Shown here: positions 19,101-29,120 of the stretch, piece by piece
How positions within the stretch are numbered: position 1 is the first letter of the stretch
How the letters are laid out: every line of letters begins with the position of its first letter
Assembly (NCBI GenBank): GCA_900314445.1
Contig: OMVA01000101.1
Span: 1-54,389 of the forward strand
DNA from: an uncultured Lachnospiraceae bacterium
Lineage (GTDB): Bacteria > Bacillota > Clostridia > Lachnospirales > Lachnospiraceae
DNA: 54,389 bases
Reading direction: 5' to 3'
The notes under the pieces: model-generated
What the model was told of the DNA's origin: nothing
The model's database searches: none
What the model saw: only the letters and a program-made list of their open reading frames with translations
Translations under genes and position numbers: made by a program

Positions 19101-20105
19101 CAGAGGGCGTCCGCCAGGTCCTGATACAGGACGACCATGACGACCATTATCGATCAGAGAGTCAACAGATTCCTGAAGCATTCTCTTTTCGTTTCTAGTA
19201 ATGATATCAGGAGCCTTAACACCCATGAACTTCTTAAGACGTTCATTACGGATGATAATTCTTCTGTAAAGATCATTTAAATCTGCGATTGCATAACGGC
19301 CACCGTCCAGCGGAACCATTGGACGAAGATCTGGAGGGATTACTGGAACTACGTCCAGTACCATCCACTCTGGCTTGTTGCCTGAATGCTTAAATGCATT
19401 AACAACTTCCAGACGTTTTAATATCTTTTCTCTGTTGTTCTTCTTAGATTCGTCATACTCATTCTCGAGTTCAACAGAAAGGGCTTCAACATCAACTTCA
19501 GCAAGAAGCTTTTTAATAGCAGATGCACCCATTTCAGCTGTGAACATACCGTAGTAGTTATCGCGAGCTTCCATGAATTCCTTCTGAGAAAGAATCTGCT
19601 TCTTCTTCAGTCCATCCTTAGGCATGTCCTCTGATACTTCAGTAACAATGTATGCTGAGTAGTAGAGAACTTCCTCTAACTGCTTTGGTGAAAGGTCTAA
19701 GATCAGACCCATCTGGCTAGGTACGCCCTTGAAGTACCAGATATGGGAAACCGGGCTAGCCAGTTCAATGTGTCCCATTCTTTCACGACGTACAGAGCTA
19801 TCTGTAATTTCAACACCACAACGGTCACAAACTGCGCCCTTGAAGCGTTCCTTGTTAACATATTTCTTACAATGACATGTATAACTTCTTACAGGTCCAA
19901 AGATCTTCTCACAGAAAAGTCCATCTGGTTCAGGTTCCTGTGTTCTATAGTTAATCGTATTAGGATTCTTAACTTCGCCATGAGACCATTCTCTGATCTT
20001 TTCAGGAGAAGCCAGACCTAACTTGATTTTCTGAAAATCTACGTTTTGGCTGCGTTCTGGATTAATGTAATTTCCTTCCGCTGCCTGCTGTTCCGTAAGC
20101 ATCAT
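16149..20105 (-). CDS. rpoC: DNA-directed RNA polymerase subunit beta'
   Basis: Largest RNA polymerase subunit, 1318 residues. The N-terminal zinc ribbon [21 protein letters not shown] is near residues 58-80. The catalytic Mg-binding [16 protein letters not shown], the bridge-helix region and the second zinc site [19 protein letters not shown] are intact. An AAGGAGA site lies 9 bases before the first of two adjacent ATGs. It follows rpoB by 20 bases. No large lineage insertion is obvious. Confidence 0.98.
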   Translation of the reverse strand: MMLTEQQAAEGNYINPERSQNVDFQKIKLGLASPEKIREWSHGEVKNPNTINYRTQEPEPDGLFCEKIFGPVRSYTCHCKKYVNKERFKGAVCDRCGVEITDSSVRRERMGHIELASPVSHIWYFKGVPSQMGLILDLSPKQLEEVLYYSAYIVTEVSEDMPKDGLKKKQILSQKEFMEARDNYYGMFTAEMGASAIKKLLAEVDVEALSVELENEYDESKKNNREKILKRLEVVNAFKHSGNKPEWMVLDVVPVIPPDLRPMVPLDGGRYAIADLNDLYRRIIIRNERLKKFMGVKAPDIITRNEKRMLQESVDSLIDNGRHGRPVSGPGGRPLKSLSEYLKGKQGRFRQNLLGKRVDYSGRSVIVVGPELKIYQCGLPKEMAVELFKPFIVHELTTRKIAQNQNVAKNMVERQDPAIWDTLEDVIKAHPVMLNRAPTLHRLSIQAFEPVLVEGRAIKLHPLSCMAFNADFDGDQMAVHLPLSVEAQAECRFLLLSPNNLLKPSDGSVVAVPAQDMILGCYYLTNERFHEYEMTEETNIVKEYLKDDEFANCDAVRKDAEEGKVGAYDKIRIRVEMNAKKDPIFYRDIISTPADVIGRKFANLNRALLAYENKEITLQQRIFVKRSGETTTGQHVEGFVSTTLGRLLFNEIIPQDLGFVDRSNPATALEPEINTLVKKGVLKKLLNKCMNVHGSTITAETLDRIKSFGYKYSTLSGISVSISDMTVPANKKKILDNAQKYVDEVAIYFAKGFLTDNERKKISIAQWQDADNKLKAALLGGLDKYNNIYMMADSGARGSDQQIKQLAGMRGIMQDTTGNAIELPIKSNLREGLGILEYFISAHSARKGLSDTALRTADSGYLTRRLVDVSQEQIVYQKDCCDGTGVVPGMYISAFREGKELTEGFEERISGRYVAETIKNKDGEIIVKVNHMITPARAERIIAEGIENATGLPYYDPETDDHVRLDAQIKIRSVLTCRSKHGVCAKCYGRNLATGQPVQVGEAVGVIAAQSIGEPGTQLTMRNFHSGGVAGGTDITRGLPRVQEIFEARDPKGKAIIAKQGGTVQINEHAKRREVVILAEDGLAVDKPYEIPFGATVVVKDGEKIADGAMLTEGSINPHELLAVCGPEATQEYMLHEVQKVYRSQGVEINDKHVEVIVRQMLRKARIDDPKGTGFVPGKLVDWLDIDDVNARLIAEGKAPEDLVQSHRELLGITKASLAVDSFLSAASFQNTTRVLTEAAVNGKVDNLNGLKENVIIGRRIPAGTGMRVYNDVRLNTDADPNAAIRDTEDELDYSQIPEDERPVVEDIVSDTGESTEE

Positions 20106-20125
20106 ATGCGTTCTTCTCCTTTTAA

Positions 20126-23100
20126 TTACTCGTTATCTGAATCCTGATCTTCCATAATATCAATTTCATCAACATTGCTGTCTGCACCACCAAAGTCTGC
20201 GTCGTCAACGATTGCGTTCTCGTCGTAGTTGATGTCACCTGTGCTGTCAATTGTTCCCTGGCCGAAACCAGCTTCTGCACTAGTATCCTGTGCATCTTCC
20301 TCAGCAAATGCCTTCTTGTAACCTCTTGCCTCTTCTAATTCAACAACCTGATCATCAGCATCAAGCATTGTTACATCCAGGCAGAGTGACTGGAATTCCT
20401 TAACCAATACCTTGAATGACTCTGGAAGGCCTGGCTTTGGAAGGTTCTGTCCGTTCCAGATAGAGATAACTGTTGCATCACGGCCTCTCTTATCATCGGA
20501 CTTAATTGTAAGCATTTCCTGAAGTGTGTAAGCAGCACCGTAAGCTTCCAGTGCCCAAACTTCCATTTCACCGAATCTCTGTCCACCGAACTGAGCCTTA
20601 CCACCAAGTGGCTGACGAGTTACAAGTGCATATGGACCAGTAGAACGTGCATGGATTTTATCATCTACCAGGTGATGGAGCTTCAGATAGTACATGAATC
20701 CTACAGAAACCTTAGATGGGAATGGTTCACCTGTACGGCCATCACGAAGCTGTACCTTACCTGTTTCATCAAGAGGAACGCCTGCCCACTCCTTGCGGTA
20801 GTCTCTATTTTCATAGAGATATGTCATAACGTCCTTGTTAACTTTCTTTTCATACTTAGCGGCAAAATCTTCCCATGAAGTGTTAACGTAATCGTTAGCC
20901 ATGAGCAGAAGTTCGTCGATATCTTCTTCGTGTGCACCATCGAAGATAGGTGTAGATACCTTGAAGCCAAGTACATTTGCAGCAAGACCAAGGTGAAGTT
21001 CCATGACCTGTCCGATGTTCATTCGAGAAGGTACGCCCAGAGGGTTCAGACAGATATCAAGAGAACGTCCGTTTGGAAGGAATGGCATATCTTCAACAGG
21101 AAGTACTCTTGAAACTACACCCTTATTACCATGACGTCCGGCCATCTTATCGCCGACTGAAATCTTTCTCTTCTGTGCAATGTAAATACGAACTGACTGA
21201 AGTACTCCTGGTGGAAGTTCATCACCGTTTTCACGGGAATAAACCTTAACATCCATAACTACACCGTAAGAACCGTGAGGAACCTTCAGAGAAGTATCCT
21301 TAACTTCCTTAGCGCGCTCGCTATAGATTGAGTATGTCAGCTTTTCGTAGCTGTCTTCACGTGTTTCACCCTTTGGAGTTACCTTACCAACAAGGTAGTC
21401 ACCTGAGTGAACTTCAGAACCGATTCGAATGATACCATTCTCATCAAGGTTCTTCAGGAGTTCTGCAGATACCTGAGGGATATCTCTTGTGATTTCTTCA
21501 GCGTATGGCTTAGCTGCACGAGCATCACACTTCAGATCCTGAATATGAATAGATGTATAAACATCATCTCTTACAAGCTTTTCTGAAAGAAGAACAGCAT
21601 CCTCGTAGTTGTAACCTTCCCAAGTTGTGAAACCGATGAGAGGGTTCTTACCAAGTGCAAGTTCACCATTCTTTGTTGAAGCACCATCAGCGATAACGTC
21701 GCCAGCTGAAACATGCTCACCCTTAAACACGATTGAGCGCTGGTTCATTGAGTTATCCTGGTTTGTTCTCTGGAACTTCAGTACCTTATATTCTTCTTCC
21801 TCGCCGTTATCATCTCTCTTGATGATGATCTTATCAGCTGCGGAATATGTAACTGTACCGTCATGTTCAGCAAGTACGCAGATACCTGAGTCAACTGCAG
21901 TCTTCTGTTCCATACCTGTACCAACAATTGGAGAATCCGTAACCATCAGAGGTACGGCCTGACGCTGCATGTTAGAACCCATGAGGGCACGAGTTGCATC
22001 ATCGTTCTGCAGGAATGGTACCATTGAAGTAGCTACGGAGAAGATCATTCGTGGAGATACGTCCATGAAGCTAATCTTGCGGCGTGGGAATTCAGAAGTA
22101 TCTTCTCTGTGACGACCAGCAACATTCTGTCTTACAAAGTGTCCATCCTTATCCAGTTCTTCTGAAGCCTGAGCGATGTAGTAGTTATCTTCTTCATCAG
22201 CTGTCATGTAACGAACTTCATCCGTTACAACTGGATTTTCTGGATCCGTCTTATTATCTACTACTCTATAAGGAGCTTCGATAAATCCATATTCATTAAT
22301 TCTTGCATAAGAAGCAAGTGAGTTGATCAGACCGATGTTAGGTCCTTCTGGTGTCTCTACAGGACACATTCTTCCGTAATGTGTGTAGTGGACATCTCGA
22401 ACTTCGAATCCGGCTCTTTCTCTTGAAAGACCACCAGGTCCCAGAGCTGAAAGACGACGCTTATTTGTAAGCTCGGCCAGAGGATTGTTCTGATCCATGA
22501 ACTGTGACATTGGTGATGAAGAGAAGAACTCCTTAACAGCTGCTGTCACAGGCTTTGTATTCATTAATGTCTGTGGAGTGAGCGTATCAATATCCTGAGT
22601 ACCCATTCTCTCTACGACATTCTTTTCCATTCTTGAAAGGCCAATCTTGAACTGGTTCTGAAGAAGTTCACCAACAGACTTAATGCGACGATTGCCCAGG
22701 TGATCGATATCATCAAACTCACCAATTTCATCTTCAAGATTCAAAAGGTAGTTTACAGAAGCAAGAATATCTTCTCTTGTAATATGACGAGGAACAAGAT
22801 CACGAACTGAAAGTTCAAGTGCATTTCTAAGTCCTTCCGCATCATCTGCAAATTCAGGATCATCTAAGATTCTCTGAAGTACCGGGAAGTATACTGCTTC
22901 ATGAATACCAAGATCTTCAGCTGTAACGCCTGGAAGACGATCAGCGATCCAAGGTTCAATATCTACAGAGAGGTTAGAGATTACAACCTGATCTCCTGTC
23001 TCGCCCTGTACCTTAACTCTCTCTACAGCTGCATTCTGAATTGTCTTTGCATCTTCACGGGAAATTTCTGTTCCCTTCTTGAACATTACTTCACCTGTCA

Positions 23101-24037
23101 TAGGATCGATAACATCTTCTGCAAGAACAAAGTTTGCAATTCTGTTCTGAAGAGCAAGCTTCTTATTATATTTATAACGTCCAACCTTTGCGAGATCGTA
23201 ACGAGTATCATCGTAGAACATACTACGAAGAAGGCCTGATGCAGTTTCAACTGCAAATGGTTCACCAGGTCTAAGTCTCTTGTAAACTTCCTGAAGACCG
23301 TCTGCATAGTTACCAGCAACGTCCTTAGCGAAAGTTCTTACAATTCTGTTTCCCTCATCGAGGATATCGATGCCGAAGAAATCAGCGATTTCAGTATTCG
23401 TACTGTTTTCACCAATCTTAAGAGAACGAATAAGATCTGTTACTGGCTGCTTACGGCCACGGTCAATCTTTACTACGAACTCTCCATCAGCAGCCGTTTC
23501 GTACTCGATCCACGCACCACGGTTAGGGATAATCTGGCACTTATAAATAAGTCTGCCGTCCTTATCTCTTTCCTGTGTATAGTAAATGCCAGGAGAACGA
23601 ACTAGCTGGCTGACAATAACACGCTCTGCACCATTAATCACAAATGTACCAGTATTGGTCATCCATGGCATATCACCCATAAATACTTCATGCTGGTTGA
23701 TCTCACCGGTTTCATGATTCGTCAGACGAACGTTTACCTTGAGAGGAACAGAGTATGTAACATCTCTTTCTTTACACTCTTCAACGGGATACTTAATCTC
23801 AGACTCATCGAATTTGTAATCAACAAAATCAAGAGTAAGTTTACCGTTTTTGTCATTAATAGGAAAAACATCCAAAAACGCATCCTTCAGGCCTTCCTCA
23901 CGGAACCACTTGAAAGATTCTGTCTGAATGGCAATCAGATTTGGCATTTCAACTACATCTTTACCATTCTGATAGCCCATTCTTGTGCCTTTTCCAGACT
24001 TAATAGGTCGCATCCTGTACTTTTTCATATGACGCAT
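20126..24037 (-). CDS. rpoB: DNA-directed RNA polymerase subunit beta
   Basis: RNA polymerase beta subunit, about 1303 residues. [16 protein letters not shown] and the rifampicin region [18 protein letters not shown] are clear, and the C-terminus has an acidic Asp/Glu/Ser tail. The start is uncertain: ATG at 24037 lies very close to AAGGGGTG, ATG at 24028 ([10 protein letters not shown]) has 11 bases of spacing, and a further in-frame ATG at 24064 has no site. The rifampicin cluster differs from the E. coli sequence at several positions, including Asn in place of His526 (codon 22463-22465). The gene has its own promoter, apart from rplL. Confidence 0.97.
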   Translation of the reverse strand: MRHMKKYRMRPIKSGKGTRMGYQNGKDVVEMPNLIAIQTESFKWFREEGLKDAFLDVFPINDKNGKLTLDFVDYKFDESEIKYPVEECKERDVTYSVPLKVNVRLTNHETGEINQHEVFMGDMPWMTNTGTFVINGAERVIVSQLVRSPGIYYTQERDKDGRLIYKCQIIPNRGAWIEYETAADGEFVVKIDRGRKQPVTDLIRSLKIGENSTNTEIADFFGIDILDEGNRIVRTFAKDVAGNYADGLQEVYKRLRPGEPFAVETASGLLRSMFYDDTRYDLAKVGRYKYNKKLALQNRIANFVLAEDVIDPMTGEVMFKKGTEISREDAKTIQNAAVERVKVQGETGDQVVISNLSVDIEPWIADRLPGVTAEDLGIHEAVYFPVLQRILDDPEFADDAEGLRNALELSVRDLVPRHITREDILASVNYLLNLEDEIGEFDDIDHLGNRRIKSVGELLQNQFKIGLSRMEKNVVERMGTQDIDTLTPQTLMNTKPVTAAVKEFFSSSPMSQFMDQNNPLAELTNKRRLSALGPGGLSRERAGFEVRDVHYTHYGRMCPVETPEGPNIGLINSLASYARINEYGFIEAPYRVVDNKTDPENPVVTDEVRYMTADEEDNYYIAQASEELDKDGHFVRQNVAGRHREDTSEFPRRKISFMDVSPRMIFSVATSMVPFLQNDDATRALMGSNMQRQAVPLMVTDSPIVGTGMEQKTAVDSGICVLAEHDGTVTYSAADKIIIKRDDNGEEEEYKVLKFQRTNQDNSMNQRSIVFKGEHVSAGDVIADGASTKNGELALGKNPLIGFTTWEGYNYEDAVLLSEKLVRDDVYTSIHIQDLKCDARAAKPYAEEITRDIPQVSAELLKNLDENGIIRIGSEVHSGDYLVGKVTPKGETREDSYEKLTYSIYSERAKEVKDTSLKVPHGSYGVVMDVKVYSRENGDELPPGVLQSVRIYIAQKRKISVGDKMAGRHGNKGVVSRVLPVEDMPFLPNGRSLDICLNPLGVPSRMNIGQVMELHLGLAANVLGFKVSTPIFDGAHEEDIDELLLMANDYVNTSWEDFAAKYEKKVNKDVMTYLYENRDYRKEWAGVPLDETGKVQLRDGRTGEPFPSKVSVGFMYYLKLHHLVDDKIHARSTGPYALVTRQPLGGKAQFGGQRFGEMEVWALEAYGAAYTLQEMLTIKSDDKRGRDATVISIWNGQNLPKPGLPESFKVLVKEFQSLCLDVTMLDADDQVVELEEARGYKKAFAEEDAQDTSAEAGFGQGTIDSTGDINYDENAIVDDADFGGADSNVDEIDIMEDQDSDNE

Positions 24038-24181
24038 TTCACCCCTTGTATTATTTATCATCACTCAACATCGCCAAACAGGCTAAAACAGGCACTTCTA
24101 AGCACATTTACCCAATTTTTGAGTACACAAAGAAGGCATAGTATCCCTATAAGGCATATTTGCCGATAATGACAATTAAAA

Positions 24182-24210
24182 AATGTATCACCTTGCAAAT
24201 GTTTTGTCAA
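24182..24210 (-). promoter_or_regulatory. rpoBC promoter
   Basis: TTGACA (24210-24205), 17 bases, TACATT (24187-24182) on the minus strand. This predicts a leader of about 135-140 bases before rpoB. Confidence 0.82.
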
Positions 24211-24393
24211 CCACTAAATAATTTTAAACAACATTTTGCATATTTATGCCATGCATTGTAAATGAGATGCTTAAACACGCCCGACGTTCTTATTTTACAT
24301 CTCGTCTACATCTCGCCTGCGCTTCGCTTCGGCTCGATGATTAAGGGGCGTCAAATGGCACAGAAGGTGCTAACGATTGGCTTGTCCTAATAA
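24211..24393. other. Non-coding stretch between rplL terminator and rpoB promoter
   Basis: No gene seen. Bases 24300-24360 are GC-richer than the surroundings, with repeated ACATCTCG units and a CTTCGCTTCGG run. No confident structure or function can be assigned. Confidence 0.3.
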
Positions 24394-24426
24394 TAAAAAA
24401 AGGGGATTCCCTTACGGGAATCCCTT
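24394..24426 (-). terminator. rplJL terminator
   Basis: GGGATTCCC-GTAA-GGGAATCCC followed by CTTTTTTT on the minus strand, about 35 bases after the rplL stop. A textbook intrinsic terminator that should isolate rplJL from rpoBC. Confidence 0.92.
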
Positions 24427-24461
24427 TAAAGTTCTGAATAATCAGTTTATTAAGGTTAAAA

Positions 24462-24827
24462 CTATTTAAGTGTAACCTTAGCGCCGAGCTCTTCAAGCTT
24501 AGCCTTGATGTCATCAGCTTCTTCCTTAGAAACAGCTTCCTTAAGAACCTTTGGAGCAGCCTCAACAGCTTCCTTAGCTTCCTTAAGTCCAAGACCTGTG
24601 ATTTCACGAACAACCTTGATAACCTTGATCTTGTTTGCGCCAGCATCTGTAAGTTCTACGTCGAACTCAGTCTTTTCTTCAGCTGCTGCTGCGCCAGCAC
24701 CTGCTGCTGCTACAACAACGCCTGCTGCTGCAGAAACGCCGTACTTTTCCTCGATTGCCTTTACAAGTTCGTTAAGATCTAAAACTGAGAGCTTGTCAAT
24801 TTCAGCTACTAATTCTTCAATAGTCAT
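24462..24827 (-). CDS. rplL: 50S ribosomal protein L7/L12
   Basis: Stalk protein recruiting translation GTPases, 121 residues. The N-terminal dimerisation domain is [20 protein letters not shown], followed by an Ala-rich hinge near 37-52 and the C-terminal domain with [20 protein letters not shown]. An ATG five codons upstream overlaps the GGAGG ribosome binding site, so the inner ATG at 24827 is the start. Confidence 0.98.
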   Translation of the reverse strand: MTIEELVAEIDKLSVLDLNELVKAIEEKYGVSAAAGVVVAAAGAGAAAAEEKTEFDVELTDAGANKIKVIKVVREITGLGLKEAKEAVEAAPKVLKEAVSKEEADDIKAKLEELGAKVTLK

Positions 24828-24893
24828 TTTAATATCCTCCATTTATACATTGTGGGGTTCCGTTTATCGGAACAAGATTTTAATTTTACTTTA

Positions 24894-24908
24894 CGCAACC
24901 CATTTGCC
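24894..24908. repeat. GCAAATG element within a hairpin, rplJ-rplL gap
   Basis: Reverse complement GGCAAATGGGTTGCG. Here the element folds with upstream CGCGACATTGCC, making a compound stem with loop TTCT. Confidence 0.5.
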
Positions 24909-24967
24909 AGAAGGCAATGTCGCGTGTGTTTTGTTGAAGCTCAAATACGAGCTTCTGCTTAAGAAAC

Positions 24968-25474
24968 TTAAGCTTCTGCTGCAACTCCGCCGTCCTTCTG
25001 CTCTGCAACCTGCTTGATAACACGAGCAAGATTTGTGATTGGGGACTGAAGAGAGCCAACCAGTCTTGAGAGAAGTTCTTCTCTTGAAGGGATTTCAGCG
25101 ATTACTGCGATACCATTCTTGTCGTAGTATGTACCTTCTACAACACCAGACTTAAGTTCAAGCTTATCAGCCTTCTTAGCGAACTGAGCCATAACTCTTG
25201 CTGGAGCTGTTGCATCTTCCTTAGAAATTGCAACTGCTGTTGGGCCTTCAAGGTCCTGTGCAAGATCAGCGAACTCTGTTCCTTCGATTGCACGCTTGAT
25301 GTATGTGTTCTTGTATACCTTGTAGATTACGTTCTCAGAACGTGTTGCTCTACGAAGATTTGTATCCTGTTCTACTGTGAGTCCAAGATAATCAACAAGT
25401 ACTACAGACTTAGCGCCATCGAAGTTAGCCTTGATCTCTTCAATGATTGGTGATTTCTGTTCTACCTTTGCCAT
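24968..25474 (-). CDS. rplJ: 50S ribosomal protein L10
   Basis: Stalk base protein binding 23S rRNA and L7/L12 dimers, 168 residues. MAKVEQKSPIIEEIKANFDGAKSVVLVDYLGLTVEQ is the classical opening. The ATG at 25474 has TAGGAGGTG upstream; earlier in-frame codons lie in the leader and are not used. rplK and rplA, often next door, are absent here: the preceding gene is feoB. Confidence 0.98.
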   Translation of the reverse strand: MAKVEQKSPIIEEIKANFDGAKSVVLVDYLGLTVEQDTNLRRATRSENVIYKVYKNTYIKRAIEGTEFADLAQDLEGPTAVAISKEDATAPARVMAQFAKKADKLELKSGVVEGTYYDKNGIAVIAEIPSREELLSRLVGSLQSPITNLARVIKQVAEQKDGGVAAEA

Positions 25475-25544
25475 TTGCGCACCTCCTATAAAATTAATGG
25501 CTGCGCGGCTCCTAAATTTCAAAAAAATAAGATCCGTCGAACAT

Positions 25545-25653
25545 CCAATAGACATTCAAGGATCCCTAGTTTCAAATGAATCTAAGACTTTCCTCGGCAG
25601 GTGATTTTCCTTTACGTCACATACGTGACACCTGCTGTCTTCGGCAGCTCATC
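25545..25653 (-). ncRNA. Ribosomal protein L10 leader (autoregulatory mRNA element)
   Basis: The rplJ leader contains CAGCAGGTGTCAC, a T-loop-like arm, then CACCTGCCGAGGAAAG, which pairs back on CAGCAGGTG. This matches the arrangement of Firmicute L10 leaders, where excess L10(L12)4 represses its own operon. It starts close to the predicted transcription start. The limits are approximate. Confidence 0.72.
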
Positions 25654-25660
25654 GTGAGCA

Positions 25661-25690
25661 AATATATCACATATGAAAATAACCTGTCAA
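25661..25690 (-). promoter_or_regulatory. rplJ operon promoter
   Basis: TTGACA (25690-25685), 18 bases, TATATT (25666-25661) on the minus strand, directly before the L10 leader. Confidence 0.75.
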
Positions 25691-25699
25691 GGCCTTTTT

Positions 25700-25740
25700 T
25701 AAACAAATAGCAGGCAACCTGTATGTCAGTTGCCTGCTAT
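25700..25740 (-). terminator. feoB terminator
   Basis: A perfect 12-bp inverted repeat ATAGCAGGCAAC/GTTGCCTGCTAT (25707-25718 with 25729-25740), followed on the minus strand by TTGTTT. It lies about 120 bases after the feoB stop. Confidence 0.75.
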
Positions 25741-25857
25741 GCTATATAACTTAAATCCTGAAAAAATAGTTGGGGTAGTTTATGTAGGATTTATTTATGT
25801 GCATTTATTTAATTAGACCTACTTTGTGCATCAAACTCTGCACGTCTATTACTCTAT

Positions 25858-28008
25858 TTAGGCTATTGCCTTCATTACCTGGCCTTCTTCTACTTTCTTA
25901 GCTGGTCTGAAGAGCGCCCAGAGGACAAAGAGAACAAGAAGGATGGCAAAAACAGTTCCCAGGCCAAAGACGCCCTCCGTAATAAGCATTCCTAACTGAT
26001 ATACAACAAGTGCAAGTCCATAGCCAACGCCCATCTGGAAAGCAAATGTAATCCAGCCCCACTTGCGGGAAGCATGCTCACGGAAAGCAGTTACAATAGC
26101 AACAAGACATGGAGCGTTGAAAATATTGAACAACATGAAGGAAAGTCCTACTAAAGTAGAGCCACCAAAGAGTGCGGAAATCGCATTTGCCTGAACAGAC
26201 TCTGCCGCCTCTTGGCTGGCACCTGCAAGCATGGCCAGAGTTGCTGTTGCCTGCTCCTTAGCAAGTTCTGCCGATACTGAAGCCACAGCCCCCTGCCAGT
26301 TACCGAATCCAAGTGGCTTAAAGAGGTAAGCCAATACTTCACCGACAGATCTAAGCATAGAGTCTTCCAGAGCTACCATGCCGAAGTGGCCATTTGTAAA
26401 TCCAAAGTTCATGAGGAACCAAAGTAATACACAGATAGAGAAGATGATTGTTCCAGCCTTAATAATGAAGGCCTTCGCTCTTTCCCACACGTGAATCAGT
26501 ACACCCTTAACCGTTGGCAAATGGTATGCTGGCAGTTCCATTACAAATGGAGCTGGGTCGCTTGAGAAATACTTTGTCTTCTTTAATGCAATACCAGAAA
26601 TAATAACAATACCAAAGCCAATGAAATACATGAGTGGTGCCATCCAGGCAGAACCTGCAAAGAAAGTTACTACCATCATAATGATAATTTCCATCTTAGC
26701 ACCACATGGGAGGAAGGTTGAAAGCATGATTGTCATACGACGATCTCTTTCATTCTCAATTGTACGAGTCGCCATGATAGCAGGTACTCCACAACCTGTT
26801 CCTACAAGCATAGGAATAAAGGATTTACCAGACAGACCAAAACGACGGAAAATTCTATCCATAATAAAAGCTACACGAGCCATGTATCCGGAATCTTCTA
26901 ATATAGAAATAAGAAGAAAAAGAACTAGCATCTGTGGTACGAAACCAAGAACAGTTCCTACACCACCTAGGACACCATCAACAACAAGTCCCTGAAGCCA
27001 TGGTGCAACATTGCCGGCTTCCATCCAGGAAGAAACGCTGCCCAGTACCCATTCACCAATTAAGACATCATTTGTCCAGTCTGTAATCGTTGAACCGAGC
27101 TGTACTACAAGGTAATAAATGCCAAACATAATTACTGCAAAAATCGGAAGTGCCAGCCATCTATTTGTAACAACTCTGTCAATCTTATCTGATACTGTCA
27201 TCTTGCCATGGCTTGTCGCTTTCTTAATTGTCTTGTCAACAAGCCCCTGAATATATGTATATCTTGCATCTGTAATAATTGCTTCCGCATCATCGTCCAT
27301 TTCCTTTTCACAGTCCTGGATGTGAGCATCGATATGCTTCTTCTCATCTTCTGAGAGGCCTAGTTTTTCAACAACTGCTTCATCACGCTCGAATACTTTT
27401 ACAGCAAACCATCTGATTACAGACGCATCGCATTTATTCTCAATAGATTCTTCAATATGTGCAAGTGCATGCTCAATAGAGCCACCAAATACATGTGGTG
27501 CTTCTGCTCTCTCATCTTTTGACTCAGCTGCAGCTACAATCGCCTTTACAACTTCATCTTTACCCTTTCCATGCAGAGCTGTCATTGGAAGTACAGGGCA
27601 GCCAAGTTCTTTCGAAAGAGCCTTAAGGTTAATCTGGTCCCCATTCTTTTCAACAATATCCATCATATTCACAGCAACCACCGTTGGAATTCCAACCTCC
27701 AGCAACTGTGTTGTAAGGTAAAGGTTACGTTCAATATTTGAACCATCAATAATATTAAGAATTGCATCCGGCTTCTCTTCAATCAGATAGCGGCGTGACA
27801 CCACCTCCTCTGGAGAATATGGTGACAGAGAATAGATACCTGGAAGATCCTGAATGATTACGTCCTTGTGTCCTTTCAGTTTACCTTCCTTCTTCTCTAC
27901 TGTTACGCCAGCCCAGTTACCTACATACTGAGTGGAACCTGTTAAATCATTAAATAATGTGGTCTTACCACAGTTTGGATTACCTGCAAGAGCTATCTTT
28001 AAACTCAT
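25858..28008 (-). CDS. feoB: Ferrous iron transporter FeoB
   Basis: Fe(II) uptake permease of 716 residues. The N-terminal G domain has GNPNCGKTTLFNDLTG (G1), the VGNWAGVTVEKKEG switch, DLPGIYSLSPYSPEE (G3) and NMMD (G4). A helical spacer follows. The membrane core from about residue 280 has two gate-like blocks with conserved Cys (VGTGCGVPAIMATRTI, FNAPCLVAI). The C-terminus is short. It is translated after two feoA genes. Confidence 0.96.
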   Translation of the reverse strand: MSLKIALAGNPNCGKTTLFNDLTGSTQYVGNWAGVTVEKKEGKLKGHKDVIIQDLPGIYSLSPYSPEEVVSRRYLIEEKPDAILNIIDGSNIERNLYLTTQLLEVGIPTVVAVNMMDIVEKNGDQINLKALSKELGCPVLPMTALHGKGKDEVVKAIVAAAESKDERAEAPHVFGGSIEHALAHIEESIENKCDASVIRWFAVKVFERDEAVVEKLGLSEDEKKHIDAHIQDCEKEMDDDAEAIITDARYTYIQGLVDKTIKKATSHGKMTVSDKIDRVVTNRWLALPIFAVIMFGIYYLVVQLGSTITDWTNDVLIGEWVLGSVSSWMEAGNVAPWLQGLVVDGVLGGVGTVLGFVPQMLVLFLLISILEDSGYMARVAFIMDRIFRRFGLSGKSFIPMLVGTGCGVPAIMATRTIENERDRRMTIMLSTFLPCGAKMEIIIMMVVTFFAGSAWMAPLMYFIGFGIVIISGIALKKTKYFSSDPAPFVMELPAYHLPTVKGVLIHVWERAKAFIIKAGTIIFSICVLLWFLMNFGFTNGHFGMVALEDSMLRSVGEVLAYLFKPLGFGNWQGAVASVSAELAKEQATATLAMLAGASQEAAESVQANAISALFGGSTLVGLSFMLFNIFNAPCLVAIVTAFREHASRKWGWITFAFQMGVGYGLALVVYQLGMLITEGVFGLGTVFAILLVLFVLWALFRPAKKVEEGQVMKAIA

Positions 28009-28065
28009 GGGAAATGCCTACCTCTCTTCCTTTTTTGTTCTTTCAGATGGATTGCCCGGCTTTAC

Positions 28066-28080
28066 GCGCATTCCATTTGC
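28066..28080. repeat. GCAAATG dyad element (TGCGC variant)
   Basis: Reverse complement GCAAATGGAATGCGC, starting right after the stop codon of the second feoA gene, in the feoA-feoB gap. Confidence 0.55.
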
Positions 28081-28081
28081 A

Positions 28082-28303
28082 TTAATTCATTTCTAAAATA
28101 TCTGCATCTGATTTTCTCAGCGACAATTCGTAGCCACGAACCGTTATTTCAACTGGGTCGCCAAGGGGCGCCACCTTGCGCACGTAAACTTCCGTACCTT
28201 TTGTGATACCCATATCCATAATGTGTCTCTTCACCGGTCCTTCGCCGTGAATCTTTGCAACTGTGGCTTTCTCACCAACTGGAATGTCTCTTAATGTCTT
28301 CAT
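28082..28303 (-). CDS. feoA: FeoA family protein, second copy
   Basis: Small SH3-like cytosolic partner of FeoB, 73-74 residues. MKTLRDIPVGEKATVAKIHGEGPVKRHIMDMGITKGTEVYVRKVAPLGDPVEITVRGYELSLRK fits the family throughout. Two consecutive ATGs exist; the second has the better distance (5 bases) from GGAGG. It lies 24 bases after the first feoA. Confidence 0.92.
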   Translation of the reverse strand: MKTLRDIPVGEKATVAKIHGEGPVKRHIMDMGITKGTEVYVRKVAPLGDPVEITVRGYELSLRKSDADILEMN

Positions 28304-28330
28304 CATTGCCTCCTTTATACTTCATTTCCG

Positions 28331-28555
28331 CTATGCAGAAATGTAAACCTTCATTGCCATTTCTTTCGTTACCGCGAGTCGCGCACCTTTCAGCTTGATA
28401 ATCATATCCCCGCCATGTGAGGAGACAATGTAGATATCAGCTCCCGGAACGAAGCCCAGATCCTGTAAATGTTTTTTCATAGCTTCCTGACCCGAGGTTC
28501 TTATCACTCGGACCTCATCGCCTGTTTTGGCAAATTGTAATGGAATAGCTGCCAT
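28331..28555 (-). CDS. feoA: FeoA family protein, first copy
   Basis: A 74-residue FeoA-like domain: MAAIPLQFAKTGDEVRVIRTSG, then LGFVPGADIYIVSSHGGDMIIKLKGARLAVTKEMAMKVYI. It differs clearly from the second copy, so the two are not a recent duplication. The ATG at 28555 follows GGAGGGAAAAAG. Paired FeoA proteins before FeoB are known in clostridia. Confidence 0.9.
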   Translation of the reverse strand: MAAIPLQFAKTGDEVRVIRTSGQEAMKKHLQDLGFVPGADIYIVSSHGGDMIIKLKGARLAVTKEMAMKVYISA

Positions 28556-28665
28556 CTTTTTCCCTCCTGCAAATGTATTGCGCAAGTCTGTTTGAAACTG
28601 TGCGTTGAATTATTTTTATATAACTCTAAATATTATTAATCTATTCTAACTCTATGTCTTAAATA

Positions 28666-28698
28666 ATCTGCACAAGCAAGTTTCCTTGCGGTGCAGAT
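28666..28698 (-). terminator. Hairpin between Cys-rich gene and feoA (terminator or attenuator)
   Basis: ATCTGCAC/GTGCAGAT encloses a further CGCAAG/CTTGCT stem with a GAAA tetraloop, then TATTTAAG. The U-tract is weak, so readthrough into feoA is possible. Confidence 0.5.
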
Positions 28699-28726
28699 CC
28701 AGTTCAATATATAGAAGAAATATTAT

Positions 28727-28939
28727 CTAACGTGATGCCTTTACATGATGTTTTTCCATTAACGCATCAATTTCATCCTTCTGTTCTTTACTCATTTTTC
28801 TCTTCCCAGTACTGCATTGTTTTTTCGTACAAGAAGATGCAAGGGAACAAGTGCCGCAGGCGCCATTCCTTAAGGTATAAGTCAGAGCGCACACGAAGGC
28901 TACAATAATTGCAATGATTATTAATATAGACACAAGCAT
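28727..28939 (-). CDS. FeoB-associated Cys-rich membrane protein
   Basis: A 70-residue protein with one N-terminal membrane helix (residues 2-22) followed by CGTCSLASSCTKKQC and a basic tail. This matches the FeoB-associated Cys-rich small protein family. It usually follows feoB; here it precedes the feoA-feoA-feoB run and is separated from it by a hairpin. Function is not established; a role in Fe(II) handling is assumed from context. Confidence 0.85.
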   Translation of the reverse strand: MLVSILIIIAIIVAFVCALTYTLRNGACGTCSLASSCTKKQCSTGKRKMSKEQKDEIDALMEKHHVKASR

Positions 28940-29120
28940 AGCGACTCCTTTCTCGATTACATACGTTGATTTGGAGTTAGATTAATTTAACTATGATAAA
29001 AAATATATCACTAAGGAGGGATGGTGTCAATTATTATTTGTAAGCAAGCTTACATGCGCCCTTTGTTTTTGTCTGCCACCTTCGGTGGTAGCTATAAATT
29101 CCTATTGCATCCCTTCCTAA

